From the NCBI RefSeq assembly GCF_003173335.1, contig NZ_QGMZ01000010.1, positions 76,974 to 140,973 of the forward strand: DNA of 64,000 nt, in the 5' to 3' direction. The notes below the pieces were generated by a model. The model worked only from the letters and a program-made list of their open reading frames with translations. It was not told the DNA's origin and did not search any database. This document shows positions 36,658 through 46,529 of this stretch, piece by piece. Each line of letters opens with the position of its first letter. Position 1 is the stretch's first letter. A program made the translations under genes and the position numbers. Origin of the DNA: Methanospirillum stamsii. Lineage in GTDB: Archaea > Halobacteriota > Methanomicrobia > Methanomicrobiales > Methanospirillaceae.

Positions 36658-39642
36658 ATGCCACAAACTGTTATTGAAAATCCAGTGATAAATTCTCCAT
36701 ATACTGAACCTGACAAACATTTTCGCTTTTCCGATGAAGGAATTACTAATGAAATAATATCAGGAAGGCGGGTTAGTTCCTATTTTATCCCAATTCCACA
36801 ACCGAAACAAAAAACGAAACAACTTACCATTACTGAAAGTGAGTGGGTGGGTGACAGAATTGAAGAGAACACCTTTATTAATCAGATACGCGACCGGGTA
36901 AAAATCTGGCGGGATAACAATTGGCCGGGGACTACTGAAGTTACCCGAAAACTTCTTCGCTATTGGACTTCTTCAGAACGTGAAAAACCCTTATTTTTTT
37001 GTCAGATAGAAGCACTAGAAACGGCAATATATCTTACTGAGGTAGCAGAAAAGCAGGGAGATTCCTGGATTTTGGAACAACTTAAATCCGCGAATAATGA
37101 GGTCAATCCAGGACTATGGCGTATCGCATTTAAAATGGCAACCGGCACTGGTAAAACCGTTGTCATGGCGATGATCCTTACCTGGCAAACCCTGAATAAG
37201 ATTCAGAATCCACGAGATAGCCGGTTTTCTGATACATTTCTTATCGTCACCCCAGGCATTACCATTCGGGACCGGCTTCGGGTCTTATACCCGAATGATG
37301 TTGATAATTATTACCGTCAACGTGATCTCGTTCCTCCGGATATGCTCGAGCGACTTGGTCAGGCAAGAATCCATATAACTAATTTTCATACATTTCAGCT
37401 TCGTGAAACGGTTTCTGTAAGTAAACTTACCAAAACAATTCTTTCAAAAGGGGAAAATGGAATATTTACCGAGACACCCGATCAGATGGTCAGAAGAGTC
37501 TGCAGGAGTTTTGGAAATAAAAAGAATATAATTATCCTGAATGATGAGGCTCATCATTGTTACCGACCCAAGCCCCGTGATCCATCTGAAAAATTAACCG
37601 GGGAAGAGAATGCAATCGCAAAGAAACAGGAAGATGAAGCAAGAACCTGGCTTTCAGGTATAGAGGCGATAGCAGCAAAAATCGGTGTTCGGAATGTTTT
37701 TGATGTTTCAGCAACTCCTTTCTTTTTAAAGGGGTCTGGTTACCGGGAAGGGTCACTTTTTCCCTGGGTGGTATCTGATTTCTCTCTCATTGATGCAATT
37801 GAATCGGGGATTGTGAAAGTTCCCAGAGTTCCGGTGTCTGACAACTCAATGTCAGGGAATGAGCCCACATACCGGGATCTCTGGTATCGGATCCGGGATA
37901 ATCTTCCCAAAAAAGGAAGAAAGACTGAAGCGATTTCAGGAGAGCCGAAATTACCTCCTGAGCTTGAAGGAGCGATTCATAGTCTGTATAGTAATTATGA
38001 GCAGTACTTCAAACTCTGGGAACAGGATACTATCGGTCGTGAAAATGGAAGAACTCCTCCGGTTTTTATAGTGGTCTGTAATAATACCAACGTCTCCAAA
38101 CTTGTATTTGATTACATATCCGGGTGGGAACGGGATATTGACGGGCAAAAAGTTGTTGCTGCAGGAAATCTTCCACTCTTTGCGAATGATAACGGGAATG
38201 GAAGATGGCTATCCAGACCGAATACCATTCTTGTTGATAGTGAGCAGATTGAATCGGGAACTGCTATGAGTGCCGAGTTTAAGCGGGCTGCCTCCCGGGA
38301 GATTGAAGAGTTTCGAAATGAACTTCGGGAGCGGTTCCCTGGCCGGGATGTTTCCACCATTGATGATACCGAGATTCTTCGTGAAGTTATGAATACAGTA
38401 GGAAAACCAGGAAAACTCGGAGAACATATCAGGTGTGTCGTGAGTGTTTCGATGCTTACCGAGGGGTGGGATGCTCAAACGGTGACTCATATTCTCGGTA
38501 TCCGGGCATTTGGAACCCAGTTACTCTGTGAACAGGTTGTGGGAAGAGCTCTTCGAAGGCAGAGTTATTCAGTCGGTGATGATGGTCTGTTTCCGCCAGA
38601 ATATGCTGAGGTATATGGAGTTCCCTTTTCCTTTATTCCCTGCAGTGGAAGCACCAAGATCCCACGAGCACCAACGCCGACGACCCGTGTCCGTGCTCTT
38701 GAAGAGCGTATTGAGTGTGAGATTTCATTCCCAAGGCTGGCAGGATACCGGTACGATATCGGGTCTGAACAACTGTCTGCCTCTTTTACCAAAGCATCCC
38801 AGTTTGCTCTTTCAACCGCGGATATTCCGACACAAACCGAAAATGCCCCGATTATTGGTGAGAGTAGTATTCATACCCTGGATGATTTGAAACGACACCG
38901 GCCAAATGAGGTGGCGTTCCAGCTGGCAAAGCGGGTGTATGAACAAAAATTCCCGGATAAAAAAATAGAAGATCAACCGTGGTTATTCCCTCAGGTTCTT
39001 TCGATTACCAAACAGTGGCTTTCAGAATGCCTGTACTGTAAGGATAATACGTTTATTCAACTGCTCCTCCTTGTGGGTCCGGCTGATAATGCAGCAGAGA
39101 AGATCTATCATGCAATCGTAAAAGGGAACACATCTAATCCTTGTGTTCTCCCGGTAATGATGTCATATGATTCGATTGGGTCTACCCGGTATGTTGATTT
39201 TGACACCTCAAAACCAATCTGGCCTACATCTCCACAAAAATGTCATATCTCTCATGTGGCAGCGGATACTACCTCATGGGAACAGAAGATGGCACAGGTT
39301 CTTGAGGAGATGGATGAGGTTGTGCATTATGTTAAGAACCAGAGTCTTGGTTTTACGATTCCTTATACCATAAACGGGCAGGAACACCAGTACAATCCTG
39401 ATTTTATTGCGAGGATTGATGACAGTCATGGCCCAGATGATCTTCTCTCCCTTATCGTTGAGGTGAGCGGGCAACAGCGACTTGATAAGGATGTAAAAGT
39501 TTCAACCGCCCGAGAACTCTGGATTCCTGCGGTAAATAATCATGGCGGATTTGGCAGATGGGGATTTATTGAAGTGACCGATCCATGGGATGCTGCTCAT
39601 GCGATCAGAGGGTATATTTTAAGTGAAAGGAATAATTCATGA
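36658..39642 (+). CDS. res: Type III-like restriction enzyme, DEAD/DEAH helicase-nuclease subunit (994 aa)
   Basis: The superfamily 2 helicase core is clear: Walker A MATGTGKTVVM near residue 160, DEAHHCYRP, DVSATPFFLKGSG, and the late motif QVVGRALRR. The C-terminal part has QYNPDFIARIDD and LIVEVSGQQRLDKDVK, the nuclease-like end typical of the Res/BPTD_3080-type proteins. In type III systems it cuts unmodified DNA after ATP-driven translocation together with Mod. Mod is encoded at 40542, after three addiction-type genes. A TATA-like ATTATAAT about 20 bp upstream suggests a leaderless transcript. The last 4 bp overlap the hicB start. Confidence 0.9.
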   Translation: MPQTVIENPVINSPYTEPDKHFRFSDEGITNEIISGRRVSSYFIPIPQPKQKTKQLTITESEWVGDRIEENTFINQIRDRVKIWRDNNWPGTTEVTRKLLRYWTSSEREKPLFFCQIEALETAIYLTEVAEKQGDSWILEQLKSANNEVNPGLWRIAFKMATGTGKTVVMAMILTWQTLNKIQNPRDSRFSDTFLIVTPGITIRDRLRVLYPNDVDNYYRQRDLVPPDMLERLGQARIHITNFHTFQLRETVSVSKLTKTILSKGENGIFTETPDQMVRRVCRSFGNKKNIIILNDEAHHCYRPKPRDPSEKLTGEENAIAKKQEDEARTWLSGIEAIAAKIGVRNVFDVSATPFFLKGSGYREGSLFPWVVSDFSLIDAIESGIVKVPRVPVSDNSMSGNEPTYRDLWYRIRDNLPKKGRKTEAISGEPKLPPELEGAIHSLYSNYEQYFKLWEQDTIGRENGRTPPVFIVVCNNTNVSKLVFDYISGWERDIDGQKVVAAGNLPLFANDNGNGRWLSRPNTILVDSEQIESGTAMSAEFKRAASREIEEFRNELRERFPGRDVSTIDDTEILREVMNTVGKPGKLGEHIRCVVSVSMLTEGWDAQTVTHILGIRAFGTQLLCEQVVGRALRRQSYSVGDDGLFPPEYAEVYGVPFSFIPCSGSTKIPRAPTPTTRVRALEERIECEISFPRLAGYRYDIGSEQLSASFTKASQFALSTADIPTQTENAPIIGESSIHTLDDLKRHRPNEVAFQLAKRVYEQKFPDKKIEDQPWLFPQVLSITKQWLSECLYCKDNTFIQLLLLVGPADNAAEKIYHAIVKGNTSNPCVLPVMMSYDSIGSTRYVDFDTSKPIWPTSPQKCHISHVAADTTSWEQKMAQVLEEMDEVVHYVKNQSLGFTIPYTINGQEHQYNPDFIARIDDSHGPDDLLSLIVEVSGQQRLDKDVKVSTARELWIPAVNNHGGFGRWGFIEVTDPWDAAHAIRGYILSERNNS

Positions 39643-39881
39643 AGGGAGACCTGAATTCGTTCTCCGTAAGAATAGAAAAGGCAGGGAACAATTACTCCGG
39701 ATTTGTTCCTGATCTTCCCGGTTGTATTGCCACCGGGAAGACCAGAAAGGAGACAGAGAAACGTATGATTGAAGCGATTTCCTTTCATATTCAGGGACTT
39801 ATGGAAGACGAACCAGGTCTGCGAAAAGTAGAGTCAAGCTCTCCAATAATAGAATTTCAATATTCAGATAGTTCAGAATGA
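39639..39881 (+). CDS. hicB: HicB-like antitoxin (80 aa)
   Basis: The protein has the HicB partial RNase-H-like fold: SFSVRIEKAGNNYSGFVPDLPGCIATGKTRKETEKRMIEAISFHI. HicB normally neutralises the HicA mRNA interferase, but no hicA is adjacent, so this is a solitary member. It overlaps res by 4 bp (ATGA) and precedes mntA by 13 bp, so it is part of the restriction operon. A second, truncated copy lies at 51945-52142. Confidence 0.85.
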   Translation: MKGDLNSFSVRIEKAGNNYSGFVPDLPGCIATGKTRKETEKRMIEAISFHIQGLMEDEPGLRKVESSSPIIEFQYSDSSE

Positions 39882-39894
39882 CAGGGTGATGATA

Positions 39895-40191
39895 ATGACA
39901 GAACGGGAAGAGGTACTTTCAATCTTAAAACGCGAATCTCATGATTTAAAAGACCGGTTTGGGGTTTTAAAGGTCGGTCTTTTCGGATCCGTAGTTCGGA
40001 ATGAAGCAGGAGAGAGTAGTGATATTGATCTCTTTATTGAGTTAGATCCAGAATCGGTAACCTACAAAAAATATCTTGATCTTGAAGTGTATCTCCAGTC
40101 ATTATTCCCCAGAAAAATTGAGATTGTCACTACTGATGGTGTTTCTCCTTACATCCTCCCGTATATCTCCCGGGAGGTGGTCTGGGTTTGA
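39895..40191 (+). CDS. mntA: MntA-type nucleotidyltransferase antitoxin (98 aa)
   Basis: A minimal nucleotidyltransferase with GLFGSVVRNEAGESSDIDLFIEL (GSx10DxD) and a later carboxylate region (KIEIVTTDG). In MntA/HepT pairs this enzyme adds AMP to the HepT toxin and silences it. hepT follows with a 4-bp overlap. The start at ATG 39895 is favoured because GGTGA precedes it; the paralogue at 52188 shows the same arrangement. Upstream in-frame GTG and ATG exist at 39886 and 39889. Confidence 0.88.
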   Translation: MTEREEVLSILKRESHDLKDRFGVLKVGLFGSVVRNEAGESSDIDLFIELDPESVTYKKYLDLEVYLQSLFPRKIEIVTTDGVSPYILPYISREVVWV

Positions 40192-40532
40192 AAGCATCCA
40201 TCCCGTTTCTGTATCACATCCTGGATGAAATTCAGTATATTCTCGATAAAACTGATACTCTGACTGTTGACGATATCAGATTAGATCCTGATCTCAGTCG
40301 TTCTATTCCCCGTTCTCTTGAGATAATCGGTGAAGCGGTGAAAAATCTCTCTCCTGATCTTCGGGATGCTCATCCGGAGATTCCCTGGAGTGATATTGCC
40401 GGTATGAGGGATAAACTCATTCACGGGTATTTTGGTATTAAATGGATAGTCGTTTGGTCAGTAATCAAATATGATATTCCTGACCTTGATAGAAAGATCC
40501 GGAGGATCATTGAGGATATTAAAACCGAATAG
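40188..40532 (+). CDS. hepT: HepT-like (DUF86) RNase toxin (114 aa)
   Basis: This is a HEPN-superfamily protein: IPRSLEIIGEAVKNLSPDLR, then MRDKLIHGYFGIKW containing the RX4HXY catalytic motif (RDKLIHGY), which is intact. HepT proteins cleave RNA or tRNA ends as toxins and are AMPylated by MntA. The TTG start overlaps the mntA stop (TTGA), which fits coupled translation. It lies 10 bp before mod. Confidence 0.88.
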   Translation: MKASIPFLYHILDEIQYILDKTDTLTVDDIRLDPDLSRSIPRSLEIIGEAVKNLSPDLRDAHPEIPWSDIAGMRDKLIHGYFGIKWIVVWSVIKYDIPDLDRKIRRIIEDIKTE

Positions 40533-40541
40533 AGTATAATC

Positions 40542-43334
40542 ATGCCACCAAAAAAACAACCCGCAAAATCAGGTATCGACGCAATACGTCACAATGAGAA
40601 GCGAAAAAATATTCCCACCGAAGAACTTCGTGATTTTGTTATAGGAGATGAACATAATCCATCCATTCTTCGGTATCCCCGTGATCCTTCTCTTGATCCC
40701 CAATTGGTCTGGAAGGGGAAGGATGAACAGGATGGAAAAGATCTTGAGGTTCCATCTGTTCCGATCTACATACAGGAGAAGATCCATCCCAAGGTCATTA
40801 TTGAAGAGTTTTTAGAGAACCAGAAGAAAGCAGACGGAGTAAAAGAGGCAGGCAGCACCTATCAGGTCTCGCTCTTTGATGATTTTAACGGGCTTCCGGA
40901 AGAATTTGATGAGCGGGTAGAGTTCTACCAGCATGACCAGAATTGGAGTAACCGGATGATTCTGGGTGATAGTCTTCTCGTGATGGCTTCCCTGGCCGAG
41001 AAAGAAGGGCTGAAAGGGAAAGTCCAGACGATATACCTGGATCCCCCCTATGGGATTAAATTTGGGAGTAACTGGCAGGTTAGTACGAGAAAAAGAAATG
41101 TCTCTGACAGTAAAGCAGATGATGTGACCAGGCAACCCGAACAGGTAAAGGCTTTTCGTGATACCTGGGAATTAGGGATTCATTCTTATTTGTCGTATAT
41201 TAGAGATAGATTAATCATCGCAAGAGAATTATTGTCTGAATCGGGGAGTATTTTTATTCAAATAGGCGATGAAAATGTTCATTTGATCCGCTCATTATTA
41301 GATGAAATTTTCGGAACAGAGAATTTTTGTGCTCAAATCGCTTTTGTGAAAACAACAAGTCAGACGAGTAAACTTGCTGCTTCATCTATTGATTATATTC
41401 TTTGGTATGGAAAAAACCGAGAATGTATTAAATATCGTCAAATTTTTCAGGAAAAAGGATTACTAACTGATAAATCAGGAGTATATAGTTGGATAGAATT
41501 TCCAAATTTAATGCGGCAAAAATTAACTCCCATGCAGAAAGCAGAAATAATAAACTCTCCAAAAATTCCAGGTAAAATATTCATGACCAGTGATATTACA
41601 AGTCAATCTGGTGGGAGTACAACGGGATATGAAATAACTTTTTATGGGCAAAAATATTTACCAGGTAAAGGATTTTGGAAAACGCATTCGGTAGGAGTTG
41701 CAAGATTAATAAGATCAAATAGAATTACACGTTCGGGATCAACTCTTAGATATGTTAGATACATTGATGATTTTCCAGCATATCCATATGTGAATTTATG
41801 GACTGACACAGGTACAGGTAGTTTTACTGAAGACAAGGTTTTTGTTGTTCAAACCTCGACAAAGGTTATCGAACGCTGCATCCTCATGACCACGGATCCC
41901 GGAGATCTTGTCCTCGACCCAACCTGTGGATCCGGGACCACTGCTTACGTAGCAGAACAATGGGGTCGTCGCTGGATAACTATCGACACATCACGGGTTG
42001 CACTGGCATTAGCCAGAACACGGCTCATGGCAGCCAGGTATCCGTTCTATTATCTCTCTGACTCTCCTGAAGGATTGGAGCAGGAAGCGAAGATTATAGG
42101 AAGAGACCCGATCAAAACAAAGACTCTCCATGACATCAGGAAGGGGTTTGTCTACAAACGAGTACCCCATATCACGCTCAAATCTATCGCAAATAACGAA
42201 GATATCGATTCCATCTATGAAAAATATCTTGCTCTCATGGAACCGGTACGTGAGAAGATCAATAAAAAGGCGAAACAGAAATGGGAAGAATGGGAGATTC
42301 CACGACCTGAAGACGGACCAAAAGAGATTACTGATCTTCTCGAAGAATGGTGGAATATACGCATACAACGGCAGGATTCCATTGATGAATCTATCGCTCA
42401 GCGGGCAGATACTGAACTTCTCTATGACCAACCCTATGAAGATAAAAAGCGGGTTCGTGTCACCGGTCCCTTCACGGTGGAATCCCTCTCTCCTCACCGT
42501 GTTCTCCCTGCTGACGGGAATATTGACGGGGTGGTTTCATCAGAAGAGAAAGAGCAGCATCAGGACTTTACCACCATCATTATTGATAATATCCGGAAAG
42601 CCGGGGTGCAGAATACCAAGAAGAATGAGCGGTTAAAACTGGACACCCTGGAGTTATTTGCCGGTTCATGGATTCATGCAACCGGTACATATCATGAGGA
42701 AGACGGGACCGAAAAACGTGTTGCACTTTCCATTGGTCCGGAACATGGAACTGTCGGGCCTCAGCAGGTGAAAGAAGCCGTAAAAGAAGCTGTTCAGGGT
42801 CTAGGATATGATCTTCTCCTGGTCTGTGGGTTTGCTTTTGATCCGCACGTCTCTGAAGAAGTAAAGAGGTATGGCAATTTGATGGTATTACCGGTGAAGA
42901 TGAACCCTGACCTTGCTATGGGAGATGAACTCCTGAAGAAGACCGGAAGCGGGAATCTCTTTATGATCTTCGGAGAGCCGGATATCGATATTGTTAAGGA
43001 TAAAGGGTTCATTACCGTAGAACTGAAGGGAGTGGATGTTTATGATCCGACAACCGGACAGGTCCGGAGTTCTTCGACAGATGATGTTGCCTGCTGGTTT
43101 ATCGATACCGATTACAATGGAGAGAGTTTCTTTGTCCGTCATGCTTACTTTACCGGTGCAGATAAACCGTATGATAAGTTGAAGAAAGCACTCAAAGCTG
43201 AAGTGAATGAGTCTGCCTGGGAAGAGATATACAGAACGGTGAGCAGAACGTTTCTCGTTCCGGAGAGTGGGAAGATTGCAGTGAAAGTGATAAACCACTA
43301 TGGGGATGAGGTGCTGAAGGTGTTTGGGGTGTGA
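40542..43334 (+). CDS. mod: Type III-like DNA methyltransferase, Mod subunit (930 aa)
   Basis: The N6-adenine methyltransferase motifs are in the beta order: YLDPPYGIKFGSN (motif IV, DPPY) near residue 167, and LVLDPTCGSGTTAYVAEQWGRRW (motif I, SAM binding) near 455-480. The region between them is the target-recognition part. A long C-terminal extension of about 400 residues is typical of partners of this Res type. It methylates the recognition site and guides Res. The stretch from about 41165 to 41850 is clearly more AT-rich than the rest, suggesting that the recognition domain was exchanged. Confidence 0.9.
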   Translation: MPPKKQPAKSGIDAIRHNEKRKNIPTEELRDFVIGDEHNPSILRYPRDPSLDPQLVWKGKDEQDGKDLEVPSVPIYIQEKIHPKVIIEEFLENQKKADGVKEAGSTYQVSLFDDFNGLPEEFDERVEFYQHDQNWSNRMILGDSLLVMASLAEKEGLKGKVQTIYLDPPYGIKFGSNWQVSTRKRNVSDSKADDVTRQPEQVKAFRDTWELGIHSYLSYIRDRLIIARELLSESGSIFIQIGDENVHLIRSLLDEIFGTENFCAQIAFVKTTSQTSKLAASSIDYILWYGKNRECIKYRQIFQEKGLLTDKSGVYSWIEFPNLMRQKLTPMQKAEIINSPKIPGKIFMTSDITSQSGGSTTGYEITFYGQKYLPGKGFWKTHSVGVARLIRSNRITRSGSTLRYVRYIDDFPAYPYVNLWTDTGTGSFTEDKVFVVQTSTKVIERCILMTTDPGDLVLDPTCGSGTTAYVAEQWGRRWITIDTSRVALALARTRLMAARYPFYYLSDSPEGLEQEAKIIGRDPIKTKTLHDIRKGFVYKRVPHITLKSIANNEDIDSIYEKYLALMEPVREKINKKAKQKWEEWEIPRPEDGPKEITDLLEEWWNIRIQRQDSIDESIAQRADTELLYDQPYEDKKRVRVTGPFTVESLSPHRVLPADGNIDGVVSSEEKEQHQDFTTIIIDNIRKAGVQNTKKNERLKLDTLELFAGSWIHATGTYHEEDGTEKRVALSIGPEHGTVGPQQVKEAVKEAVQGLGYDLLLVCGFAFDPHVSEEVKRYGNLMVLPVKMNPDLAMGDELLKKTGSGNLFMIFGEPDIDIVKDKGFITVELKGVDVYDPTTGQVRSSSTDDVACWFIDTDYNGESFFVRHAYFTGADKPYDKLKKALKAEVNESAWEEIYRTVSRTFLVPESGKIAVKVINHYGDEVLKVFGV

Positions 43335-43474
43335 GGGGAGGAATCGTCACAAACCATTTTCATAAATGGAAGTAGATCATAATATTCATCAATACACTCC
43401 ATTAAATGTCAAATATAAGATTCTTATGAAAAAATTTGTAACTCATAAATAATTATTTCGTGAAGGAATAAATT

Positions 43475-44011
43475 ATGGATTATTTATTAAAAGAAATAAT
43501 TGATTGTTCTTGTGGTAGCACAAATATTTTTTATGACACCGAGGCTTTAAATAAAAATTTATTCTGTATCTCATGTGGAAAAAAATTGGAAAATCCAAAT
43601 GTCATTGCAAATTTAGAAGAATTTGCAAAAAAGACGCTTCCACGAGGGACTAAGTTCTCTATTATGGATTCAAATATTTGGATTTCTACTCATATCGCTG
43701 GAGAATTATTGCTAGAAACGGGATTTGGAAAAAATATTAAATCTATACAAACACAAATTCGAGAAAAAATCAATAAGGGGATTATTAATGGAGAAAAAAT
43801 TGGTCGAATCTATAGAGTAGCATGGCCCTCCATTTTTGATTATATGAATAAAAAGCAGAAAGAAGTGGTTCGTGGAAAATCTACAAAAGAAATTGCGTTA
43901 GAACTTGGTATTACTGTTGCAAGGTTGTATAAATATTTGCAAAATGATGATCATCCTAAATATTATGGGATTAAAGGGGATAATAATCGATGGATAATTA
44001 AAGAAAGGTAG
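43475..44011 (+). CDS. Zinc-ribbon / HTH hypothetical protein (178 aa)
   Basis: Not assigned to a family. The N-terminus has CSCGSTNIFYD and FCISCGKKL, a likely zinc ribbon. The C-terminal third has STKEIALELGITVARLYKYLQND, a helix-turn-helix, followed by a wing-like GDNNRWIIKER; the middle region (IWISTHIAGELLLETGFG) is helical. This suggests a DNA-binding regulator. The gene is strongly AT-rich, unlike the mod gene before it. It ends one base before the stop of the convergent GmrSD-like gene, so the two probably moved together. Confidence 0.7.
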   Translation: MDYLLKEIIDCSCGSTNIFYDTEALNKNLFCISCGKKLENPNVIANLEEFAKKTLPRGTKFSIMDSNIWISTHIAGELLLETGFGKNIKSIQTQIREKINKGIINGEKIGRIYRVAWPSIFDYMNKKQKEVVRGKSTKEIALELGITVARLYKYLQNDDHPKYYGIKGDNNRWIIKER

Positions 44012-46075
44012 TCAAGCAAATTGATATTTTATTTTATCTTTCTTCGCAACTCCATACCAGTCAACATTTGGTTCCCATCCTGCAGACTCAATTAGGTTTC
44101 TACAAAATTTGTAAGCATTCTCCAATTTAGGAATTTTTTTACAATAAATTATCCCATTTTCACCACAATCAAAAATATAATCTGATTTCTCTAATTGAAC
44201 CAGGGATATTTTTTTTTCAATATCCTTATCTATTAAATTTTTAAGTGTCCATTGTTTATTAGATAAAATTCCTTTAATTGTTAATTCAATTAGTGGGGTA
44301 ATTTTCGTTACATCATATGTTTCACCTTTAATTGTGAGAGATAATAATTGTGAGTTTTTTTCGAGTGGCCGAAATTCTATTCCTTCTAAACCCTGCCAAA
44401 TTTTTAATGCGATCTTAGAAAATTCCTCAGCTCTTTTTTCTATATCGTTGATTTTCCATTGATTTTTGCATGACAATTCATTATTGATACAAAATCCAGT
44501 CTTTTTCAACTCTTCGAATTTAAATGTACAATAATTGTTATATAGTGTGCAATTAACTTGAGACGTAACTAAAGTCAGGTTACCAATCGTGTGAACATAG
44601 TATTCATGGTCATTGACAAATCTCCCTAAATGCTCTTCCCACTCTTTTGTAAGATTTTGAGGCATAATATGTTCAATAGTAAATTTCTCATCGGGATTAT
44701 AGTGCACACCCATACCACCTTTACTTTCTTCAATAGATAGTAGAATAAATTGAGTAAGAAGATTAAATTCGCTTGATTTATAAAAATCGCTTTTTTGAAA
44801 ATTTTTCTCAAAGGTACCATCTGATGGTAACTCCTTAAAAATGACTTTTTTCAGATTGTTCAATAAAGTGATATTAGATTCTGATGGTATTGATGAGCAA
44901 AGATCAAAAAACATTTTTTCAGCGATAACAAAATTTTGCCCACAAACTGATCTTCTTACGTAATAAGTTTCAATTGCTCTCACAATTTCTAGAATAGTTT
45001 CAATAATAATTTTTTTATTGTCTTTATAGAGGCCATAAACTTTCATTAAATAGGGCATATATTGGGTCCCTCGGAGGTATCTTAATCGTTGAAATGGGAC
45101 TTTCAATACTTTATCAATTGGAGGTAATTCATTCGGATTCTTTATTATTTTGTAATAGCGAGCATATTTTTTCATTTCTGCTAAAAAGTCTTCAATATCT
45201 TTAAATTGAGAATCTGCCCTTAATTCTATTGATAAACGGTCCATTATTGCTTGGGTAAGATGATCCGGTTTAAAAAAACCATTTTTTAACTTTTCAGGTT
45301 CTTTTAATAAAAAGTAACGTAAAAAATTTGGAAAGTCTCCGATGTTATTAAATTCTGCTTCTATGTCTCGCCAAAAAGTTTTATATAAAAAATTCATTTT
45401 ATCAATATCATCAAACTTTCCAAGAATATTATTTCTAATTGTATCTATTGGTTCAAGATGAATACCTGTTAAATTTATAGTTTCAAATATATATCCTGCC
45501 TTATCAGTTTTATCTAATTTTATTACAATAAACTGTAATCCATTAAGAATTGAATCTAACACTCGATAAAAATTTAATTGTGATTGCATCTTTTCAAAAT
45601 TATCTATAAAAAATGCATGACAACGTTTTATTTTAGAATTTGAAAAACAATTATGGTTTTTTAATACTGCAGAAAAGTCAGAATAATTAGTTTCTGATAA
45701 TTCTAATTTTGATAAAATTGATTGATTTCCATCTTTATTTTTTAAGAATAATACCGAATCAATTTCACTAGCTTTGCCATCATTATCTGATATAAAGGTT
45801 TTTAGTGCAGCCAAAGCTAAGAAGATAGTAGTTAAACGCTGTTGTCCATCTATTACCCAATATTTACTGTTACGATCAGAATTTATCTCCTTTATTACTA
45901 CACTACCCATAAATTCCAAGTGTGTTGGATCATCTGAATCATATTTCCTCATCAGAGTTGTAAAAAAACCCTCCCATAAATCTTCATCCCATTCAAATGT
46001 TCGTTGGAAAACAGGAATTGTATATATTCTTGATTCAGAGAAAATTGTTGAAATTGTTTCTGAGGAGGGAATCAT
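44012..46075 (-). CDS. GmrSD-like DUF262/DUF1524 restriction protein (687 aa)
   Basis: The N-terminal DUF262 (ParB-like) domain has IPVFQRTFEWDEDLW and VIDGQQRLTTIFLAL, the DGQQR NTPase signature. The C-terminal half has an HNH-type DUF1524 motif, FTIEHIMPQNL with GNLTLV after it, followed by about 150 residues of unclear fold. Such single-chain GmrSD-like proteins are type IV restriction enzymes that cut modified phage DNA. Catalytic motifs look intact. The gene is AT-rich compared with flanking DNA, a sign of transfer. It is convergent with and directly abuts the zinc-ribbon gene. Confidence 0.88.
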   Translation of the reverse strand: MIPSSETISTIFSESRIYTIPVFQRTFEWDEDLWEGFFTTLMRKYDSDDPTHLEFMGSVVIKEINSDRNSKYWVIDGQQRLTTIFLALAALKTFISDNDGKASEIDSVLFLKNKDGNQSILSKLELSETNYSDFSAVLKNHNCFSNSKIKRCHAFFIDNFEKMQSQLNFYRVLDSILNGLQFIVIKLDKTDKAGYIFETINLTGIHLEPIDTIRNNILGKFDDIDKMNFLYKTFWRDIEAEFNNIGDFPNFLRYFLLKEPEKLKNGFFKPDHLTQAIMDRLSIELRADSQFKDIEDFLAEMKKYARYYKIIKNPNELPPIDKVLKVPFQRLRYLRGTQYMPYLMKVYGLYKDNKKIIIETILEIVRAIETYYVRRSVCGQNFVIAEKMFFDLCSSIPSESNITLLNNLKKVIFKELPSDGTFEKNFQKSDFYKSSEFNLLTQFILLSIEESKGGMGVHYNPDEKFTIEHIMPQNLTKEWEEHLGRFVNDHEYYVHTIGNLTLVTSQVNCTLYNNYCTFKFEELKKTGFCINNELSCKNQWKINDIEKRAEEFSKIALKIWQGLEGIEFRPLEKNSQLLSLTIKGETYDVTKITPLIELTIKGILSNKQWTLKNLIDKDIEKKISLVQLEKSDYIFDCGENGIIYCKKIPKLENAYKFCRNLIESAGWEPNVDWYGVAKKDKIKYQFA

Positions 46076-46529
46076 GAATAAATACCGATTTTTTTAATAA
46101 TCCACTTTTCTTCAATAAATAATGATAAATTTTAACAAATAAGAATAATTTTAAGCAGATCAACTCTTTGAATTTACACAATATATATTATTAACGATTT
46201 AATCTCACTACTTACTATTATTATGAGAATCATATCTCTTTTATTTCTTTTACTATGAGGGGAAAATTTGGCTCTGTCTAAAAAACAAGTGATAATACAA
46301 ACTCAATTATCTTCTCACATTCAAAGATCATTCGATTGGTCTTCTGAATTATAATAAACCAATATGAAAGATTAGTATGAATCAGGTGATAGAAAAATCT
46401 GCAGAATCCGAGGCCCTGATAAAACTTCCCCTAAATATTGATTCTTCGTTGTTGTAGGCATTAAAAAAGCATATTGTTATCTACAAATACGCTTGTGTGT
46501 ATCTGGTGACACACAAATAATACCCATTC
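46076..46529. other. AT-rich gene-free region with palindrome ahead of a Fic relic
   Basis: No gene is supported here. Near the right end TGTGTGT (46494-46500) and ACACACA (46509-46515) form a 7-bp inverted repeat with an 8-bp spacer. It is followed by CAAATA and CCATTC directly before the relic ATG at 46530. The same order of elements precedes the second Fic relic at 54018. Confidence 0.4.
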
